NCBI RefSeq assembly: GCF_003286085.1
Contig: NW_020825289.1
Location: 16,678,001 to 16,742,000 of the forward strand
DNA length: 64,000 bases
Source: Drosophila persimilis
Lineage: Eukaryota > Arthropoda > Insecta > Diptera > Drosophilidae
Direction: 5' to 3'
The position numbers and the translations under genes are program-made. The stretch's first letter is position 1, and each line of letters starts with the position of its first letter. Shown here piece by piece: positions 57,789 to 64,000 of the stretch. A model generated the notes under the pieces. It worked only from the letters and a program-made list of their open reading frames with translations. It was not told the origin of the DNA and searched no databases.

Positions 57789-60251
57789 ATGCCTCGCATC
57801 GATACGGAGCCCTTGGTGAGCGATGATGGTGCGCCACGCACTCTGGATGCTGCTGCAACGGCCACAACCACACCGAGCACCACTTCCATTGACGAGGAGG
57901 TGCCCGTCCACCCGCCCGCGCTTGATTACAACAGCTACCGTTGGTTCATCCTGGAGCCCGCAGTATTTCTGATCTTCTTTGCCAGATATCTAATTGGTAC
58001 GGACAGACAGACAGGAAATGGCCGAGCATCGTTCAATTGACGTTTTGTGTTTTTTTAGGGGCGGTTTATCAGAATCAAATCCTCTACCAAACCTGCGTCA
58101 CCATCATGAAGTATAACGCCACCGAATGCGAACCGTTGCTGGGCATCGATAGGGGAGAATCGGAGGCGGCGAAAGTAAGCGAATTACACAGTAACTAAAA
58201 TAACTTTTGTGATAATGCGCCGCAGTTTCTGTCTGGTTTGCAACTTTTTATCTGCTGCTGTTCTGCTTCAAATGCTTCCCTGCGGGGCGTATTGCTTGGC
58301 ATTATCAATCCTCACTTTTCCAAGTGTACGAAAAGATTACTAAACGCTCGCAAGACGTGACCCACATAAGCAAGAGTGCAGCATCAACCAGACAAAGCAA
58401 AATCTATCTATTAAAACATTTAGCTTTGCCGATCGTTCCCATTGTTTGAAACTTAGAGATAACACTAAGCGCCAACATATGTGGAACGCGTCCTAGGACT
58501 TATCAGCGAGCGAAACAGAAGTAAACTGAAAACCTTTATGACTAATTTGGCTGTCTGGACGACGTCCCAATATCGACCTACCGAGCTTAAAGCGGGCATT
58601 AACAATATATAGATACGCGATACACGGCAATGAGTCAGGCAAACGTGATGAGCAGCTGTGCTTTGTTTCTTTCAGAAAATAGAGGTCCAAGTGCAGGAGT
58701 ATTCGGCAAACATAATGATGACAACCTCTCTTCTAGAGAGCATAATACCAGCCTTTGTGAGTCTATTCCTGGGTCCCTGGTCGGACAAGTTCGGGCGGCG
58801 GCCCATACTCCTGACAACCTTCACGGGTGGGTGGTATTACACTGAATAAACCCACCTACTTTTTTAACGCTTTTTTCTTATAGGCTACCTGACGGGCTCA
58901 ATCATACTGATAATTATTACCAGGATAACTATGGTCACAAATATAAGTCCTTGGTGGTTCCTGCTTTCCTCTGTGCCCTCGGTTCTGAGCGGAGGAACTT
59001 GCGCCTTGATAACGGGCATCTATTGCTACATATCGGACGTGGCCAAGGAACGCAAACGAGCCCTGAGGTGAGTACTGTAGCGCATCCTTTCAGTGAATCG
59101 AAACGCATTTATTTGACTATTCCAGAATGGTTCTAAATGAGGCCTCCCTCTGCACGGGCATGATGGTGGGCAACGTGGCGAGTGGGTATATCTATGCAGC
59201 AACGGATGCTTTCACCCTCTTCTTCATAGCCAGCTGCCTGATGGCCTTGTCCTTGATGTATGTCTATTTCTGTGTGCCCGAGAGCCTGATACCCGATCAT
59301 CTTCCCACAGGAGTAGGTCACATCTATTTGGGTCACCAGATAAGCCATCTAACAGACTTGTTCTCTTTCGCCTAGTCACGCATCCGCGAGTTCTTCCGTT
59401 TCGATTTGGTCAAGGATCTAGTCCGCACCTGCTTCCAAAGGCGGCCAAACTTTGACCGTGCCATTATCTGGCTGACTATGATCGCTCTGACCATAGCCAT
59501 CTTTGATATGGGTAAGAAAGTGACTGAATTGCGTTCTAAAGATTTCATGCCTTCACTTAATTCTGCTTTATACCAGAGGGTGAGAGCACTGTCAACTACA
59601 TGTTCATGCGGGAACAATTCGACTGGACTATCAAGGATTTCAGCCTATTCAACGCCGCGCGAATTGTCGTCCAGATTGTGGGCAGCATAGTCGGAATGTT
59701 AGTCCTGCGACGCGTGCTGAAGCTGTCAATCATAACCATGGCAATGCTGTCGCTCGCTTGCTGCGTTCTTGAGAGCACAGTACGTGCCACGGCCGTGTAC
59801 TGGCAGGAGATGTATGTCGGAATGGCCTTGGGCATGATGCGCGGCGTAATGGGACCCATGTGTCGTGCCATTCTGTCCCATGTAGCGCCGAGCACGGAAG
59901 TGGGTAAGTTAGAATCCCCCCGAATCAGCGAACCGTGAAGGAACGATTAACTAAAACCATATTCCCCATTTAGGCAAGATATTCGCACTGACCACATCGA
60001 TGGAGTCTGTTTCGCCGCTGGGAGCTGCTCCTCTGTACACGAGCGTTTACAAAGCCACGGTGGAATTTTATCCCGGAGCATTCAACTTCATCAGCGCCGT
60101 CTTATACTTCTTATGCTACGTTTTAATAGCGTAAGTTACCGCAAGGTTACTTTAATCGTTTTCCCTATTAAATTCCCGAAATTGCAGCATCATTTTCGGC
60201 ATCCAGAAGTCGATGGGCAACAGCAGTGTTTATCAGGCTATTGGCAGTTAG
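57789..60251 (+). CDS. SLC46-like MFS transporter, copy 1
   Basis: Nine exons join in phase to 509 residues: 57789-57996, 58059-58174, 58676-58826, 58884-59067, 59126-59312, 59376-59511, 59577-59903, 59974-60130 and 60188-60251. The protein opens with a hydrophilic acidic N-tail of about 50 residues. About 12 hydrophobic segments follow. LGPWSDKFGRR (140-150) is the MFS motif A between TM2 and TM3. SLC46 members include the proton-coupled folate transporter and the lysosomal heme and muropeptide carriers; the fly proteins' substrates are mostly unknown. The first extracellular loop carries NAT (a sequon) and conserved cysteines. From memory this matches CG30344/CG30345, which neighbour Prp38 in D. 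melanogaster too. Copy 1 has introns at 59068-59125 and 59904-59973 that copy 2 lacks. An AATAAA lies at 60507. Confidence 0.92.
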
Positions 60252-60961
60252 CCGGCTCCCCGCTCGGCTTAGTTGAATGTATCTCAAAGACCAATTAAAT
60301 CAGTACGTGTGTGATTGCTGCGACGGTTCTCAATGTGAACAATTTGAAAATATTTCTGTATTTGAAAGTCGTTTATCCACGACTTGTGGAAGTAGTATTA
60401 CGATTTTTATCTTTTCTTTTACCATATTTTTTTTGTGCTCATGTGCATTTGGGAATACTACAACTGTGCCCTTGCTATCTCGACTGTATTTGGGAAATGC
60501 AAACACAATAAATTACAGTATTTTTATATTGTATATTGTATCAAATACAAAGACGAATCGTATCAGCAGAATGCAGCGCGACAATAAACTGTAAATACAT
60601 AAACTTTTTAGCATATTTAAGCATAAGATGTTTTGATTGTTTCGGAAGCACCTCTGATACGTAATGAAAGGGCGAGACGTAGAGGGGCCGGGCCCATGCG
60701 CACTGTGGTAGGGTGTGACGGCGGGGAGAGATACGGGACGGCTCGTATCGCTCCGACGTGCTTTGTACTTTTCAGCTGGTTGCCATTGTTAGTGTATCGC
60801 TAGAGTTTGCCGCGCGCAGAAGCTTGAACGCCGAAGCTCACCGTTCTGTTCTTGACTGTGGAATTTTACGATATTGTTTTGAATGAATAGCTAATTCCTT
60901 TGTTTAGCGATAATTGGTACGATCATTTGTGCGATTCGTCCGTGACCTTCGATTGATCAGC
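60252..60961. other. Spacer between the tandem transporters
   Basis: The 710 bases contain the 3' UTR of copy 1, with AATAAA at 60507 and again near 60583, then a GC-richer segment (60660-60960) likely to be the promoter and 5' UTR of copy 2. No gene is supported. Confidence 0.6.
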
Positions 60962-63250
60962 ATGTCTAGAGGTGACGAGGATCCCCTGGTATTAGCCAGT
61001 GATGATGCCGAGGCATTGGAGTCTGGAGAATCGCCCCCACCCACGACAAGACGTCTTCCGTCCCTTATACTGGAACCCGCTGTGTTTCTGGTATTCTTTG
61101 GTAGATTTCTAACCGGTACGGATTGCTGTTTTCAGTGTATAGCATACAAAAGTAAACATTTTGCAATTATCAGATGCGGCATATCAAAATCAGATCCTCT
61201 ACCAGACCTGCGTCACTGTAATGAAACATAATACCACTGAATGCCAGCCGTTTCTGGGCAGAGATCGTGGAAATTCGGATGAGTACAAAGTAAGTTTTCA
61301 TGGCGTCGCACTTAACGATGATGGGGAGACGAAACAAGGCGTGTTTTCTATTGGTTTACAGAGTGGAATGGAATGGGAAAACAAATTAATCTGTTAATCA
61401 AACTACTATTGCACACATACATATGCACTTTCATATGCGCATCTATGTTTATGTGCGTTTTATAACTCTCTAGTATTCAAAATGATAACATAGGTGACAA
61501 TTTTGTATATGAATATATATATGTATATTATATATACATATGTACTTATAATTTTTACAGGCCAGGTGGCTGGTACTGCTTATCAGTAGTCAAAAACAAA
61601 AGAAAACACGAAACTCCTATGAGTAATTGGCTTAACTTATCACAAAATATCGACTGGAATAGATATGTATGTTGATTGTAGGAGTGCGCTGCCAAAGACC
61701 CCCAAAAGCTATGACTAATAGGACCGTGACGCCCCTACCATGCTTATCGATGGTAGATAATACCAGCCTAAACAGATTTCCCCTTGCAGAATATCGAGCC
61801 GCAGGTCCAGGGATATGCGGCTACCATAATGATGATCAACGCCATCCTCGAGAGCACAATTCCTGCCATTGTGAGTCTCTTCCTGGGCCCCTGGTCGGAC
61901 AAGTTCGGCAGGCGTCCCATACTGCTCTCCACATACACGGGTAAGCCGGAATCACCTGCATCTATTTCTGATAGAATCTATAACTATGCTGGGCTACAGG
62001 ATTCCTGATAAGTGCCAGCATTCTGATCGTGCTAACCCAGATATCGGCCATCACAAACATCAATCCCTGGTGGTTCCTGCTCTCCGCGGTGCCTTCGGTG
62101 TTCAGCGGGGGAACCTGCGCCCTCATCACTGTCCTGTACTGCCACGTATCCGATGTGGCCACGGAGAGCGCTCGAGCAATGGGGATGGTTTCCATGGAGG
62201 CGGCCCTAGGGCTGGGCATGATGACGGGAAGCATGGCCGGCGGCTACATATACGCCGCAGTCGGTGCCAGAACGCTTTTCATCCTAGTGGGCTCCCTCAT
62301 AACCGTAGCCCTGCTCTACGTCATCTTCCTTGTGCCAGAGAGCCTCAATCCGGAGGACTTGCAATCCGAGGTGCGTATAAAGAACATTGAGTGTTTGAAT
62401 GGAGATTTTCACCGACTTCCTCTCCTTGTTAGTCGCGGATACGTGGGTTCTTCCGCCTCGACCTGGTCAAGAATCTGGTGATGACGTGCTGCAGGAAGCG
62501 TGAGAACTACGATAGGGCCATCATCTGGATGGTCATGATGTCTCTGACCATGTGCATCTTCGCAATGGGTAGAGTATAACTGCACATGCCTGCACACCCC
62601 TCCAGCACCTCGAATCTGACTCTTTGCCTAATCTTTCAGAGGGCGAAGGAACAGTCAACTACATGTTCATGCAAAAGCAGTTCGACTGGACTGTCACGGA
62701 CTACAGCGTGTTCAATACCTCGCGGATTGTCATCCAAGTGGTGGGCAGCATCATTGCGATGGTTCTACTGCGCCGCCTGCTCAAAGTCTCGATCATAACC
62801 ATGACAATGTTGGCGTTTGCCTGCTGCGTCCTGGAGGGGACTGTTCGGGCGACGGCTCAGTATGGTCAGGAGATGTATCTGGCTTTGGTGCTGGGCATGA
62901 TGCGCGGTGTCATGAGCCCCATGTGCAAGGCCATTCTCTCGCAGTTGACGCCAAGCTCGGAAATAGGTAAAATATTCTCCGTGACCACGTCGCTGCAATC
63001 GCTCTCTCCTCTGGGCGCTGCACCGCTCTATACGGCCGTATACGCGGCCACTGTGTCGTCCTATACGGGAGCCTTCAACTTCATCAGCGTGGCTCTGTAC
63101 TTTCTGTGTTACTGTTTTTCGGCGTGAGTATCTGATACCAGCTTCCGGGTATCCTTTACTGAATACTTTTATTGTTTTCCATGCAGCACCGTCTTTGGTA
63201 TGAAGAAATCAATGGAAAGCAACACCGCCTATCAGGCATTTGGAAGTTGA
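60962..63250 (+). CDS. SLC46-like MFS transporter, copy 2
   Basis: Seven exons join in phase to 491 residues: 60962-61115, 61174-61289, 61790-61940, 62000-62370, 62433-62568, 62640-63123 and 63187-63250. The domain layout is as in copy 1, with LGPWSDKFGRR at 122-132 and a terminal segment ending AYQAFGS. The start at 60962 is chosen because its M-S-R-G-D-E-D-P-L-V lines up with M-P-R-I-D-T-E-P-L-V of copy 1; an ATG 16 codons upstream is in frame but is not shared. Exon 4 covers two exons of copy 1, and exon 6 likewise, so the paralogues differ by two introns. An AATAAA lies at 63318-63323. Head-to-tail order with copy 1 marks a tandem duplication. Confidence 0.92.
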
Positions 63251-63562
63251 TCAAGGATCAATGAATGTACCGCAAATACCTCTTGAAGGAAACGATCTTT
63301 GAAGAAGCATGAGTATTAATAAAAATTAAAGTGATGCTGTGAGCCAAATCAATTGTAAGCCATATATCTCAGAAAATATATTTGAAAGTAATTAAATAAA
63401 ATGTTATATGTATTTCTGAATTACTGATGTTTGATGATCGCTTCTCACACAAATTAAACACGCAATTGGCTGGATTTGCATCATTAAATTCGGTAGACTC
63501 GTAAAGTTTTATTACTTAGGTATGATCACATGTTAATTTAGGCATAAATCCGCCGCAGCACC
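63251..63562. other. Spacer between convergent transporter genes
   Basis: This is AT-rich 3' flank shared by copy 2 (+) and the partial third gene (-). The plus-strand AATAAA is at 63318. No gene is seen. Confidence 0.6.
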
Positions 63563-63965
63563 TCACTTTAGCACCTTGGCGTAGTGCTGCTTGTGCCTGA
63601 ACTTGATGCGCAAGACACATCTAGAGGAATGTACAATATCAATTAGCGGGCCCCCGAGGGGCTTTCTTCTTTCCCTCTACGGATTCGGCGACACTCACCC
63701 AATGAACATGAACGAGAGCAGGTACAGGAAAGCGCTGACAAAGTTGAATAGTCCCGGGTATGTGGTGAGGGACCGCTTGTAGATTAGCGTGTAGAGCGGA
63801 GCGGCAACTGTGATAATGTATGATAATTAGAAGCTATACAAATTTCAGTACTACTCTCGCTTAGAAATCGAAATTACTGGACCAGAAAGCAGAAACCAGT
63901 GAAGTGACGAGGCTTACCAAAAGGTGCAAACGATTGCAACACATTCTTAATCGAGAAAATCTTGC
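63563..63965 (-). CDS. SLC46-like MFS transporter, third copy, C-terminal end only
   Basis: Three 3'-terminal exons on the minus strand, 63965-63918, 63807-63699 and 63620-63563, join in phase to 70 residues and a stop. The peptide contains FVAAPLYTLIYKRS and YPGLFNFVSAFLYLL, closely matching GAAPLYTSVYKATV and YPGAFNFISAVLYFL of copy 1. The tail is different, ending in a basic RIKFRHKQHYAKVLK. The remaining exons lie beyond the window's right edge. It has introns where both copies 1 and 2 lack them (before AAPLYT), so it is an older or differently processed family member. Confidence 0.88.
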
Positions 63966-64000
63966 CTGCAATGAGTGTTCAAATATTTTCACAATTGAAA

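Overview
The window is insect nuclear DNA, almost certainly from a Drosophila species. The evidence is short GT-AG introns of 50-70 bp, DRE (TATCGATA) and GTATATTT core-promoter motifs, GA/CA/CTG microsatellites, DINE-1-like element remnants, and a set of recognisable fly orthologues. From memory, these orthologues sit on Muller element C (2R of D. melanogaster). The obscura group is my best guess for the species. No bacterial, phage or CRISPR features are present.

Layout. 1-8.1 kb: gene-poor DNA with a small intronless ORF resembling the complex I subunit NDUFV3 (3643-4068), a DINE-1-like remnant (about 4.96-5.57 kb), and the last three coding exons of a GPI-anchored Ly6-type protein (7457-8068) whose signal-peptide exon I could not find. 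8.1-15.4 kb: no supportable gene, only low-complexity DNA and an AT-rich tandem repeat at about 9.5-9.93 kb. 15.4-20.1 kb: two minus-strand genes, a testis-type M17 leucyl aminopeptidase that has lost its metal ligands, and fandango (Syf1/XAB2 splicing factor). 22.6-33.3 kb: a Cables-type cyclin-box gene (CG6191 orthologue) with a 7.3 kb first intron. 33.3-39.6 kb: simple repeats and a second DINE-1-like copy. 39.6-40.0 kb: a small gene encoding a 135-residue protein built of three W-x-G-x-F-V repeats.

About 41.5-50.3 kb is the least expected part. It has no credible ORF and is filled with diverged tandem copies of short modules (CGTGTGAA/CGTGAGAA, GCGTGRCCAA, CGAACAGG, CCTGGGAAAA, CTACCTG). 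It contains a ~320 bp unit in its left part, a ~120 bp unit in its right part and two related inverted repeats about 0.9 kb apart. It holds 15 exact copies of CAGGTAG/CTACCTG, where about one is expected by chance. I cannot assign it to a known family. A fast-evolving noncoding RNA or regulatory array is my leading inference.

51.4-57.3 kb is a compact housekeeping cluster: an intronless lactate dehydrogenase-like gene (-), LSm6 (+), a small secreted protein (-), shrub/CHMP4 (-) and Prp38 (+). shrub and Prp38 are head to head with a shared DRE. 57.8-63.6 kb holds a tandem family of SLC46-like MFS transporters: two complete plus-strand genes and the 3' end of a third on the minus strand that runs off the window.

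Three genes converge on pre-mRNA and RNA processing (fandango in the Prp19-associated complex, LSm6 in U6 snRNP and mRNA decay, Prp38 in spliceosome activation). They are separate transcription units and I see no operon-like linkage. All coding coordinates come from reading frame, splice-site phase and family knowledge; no database search was run.
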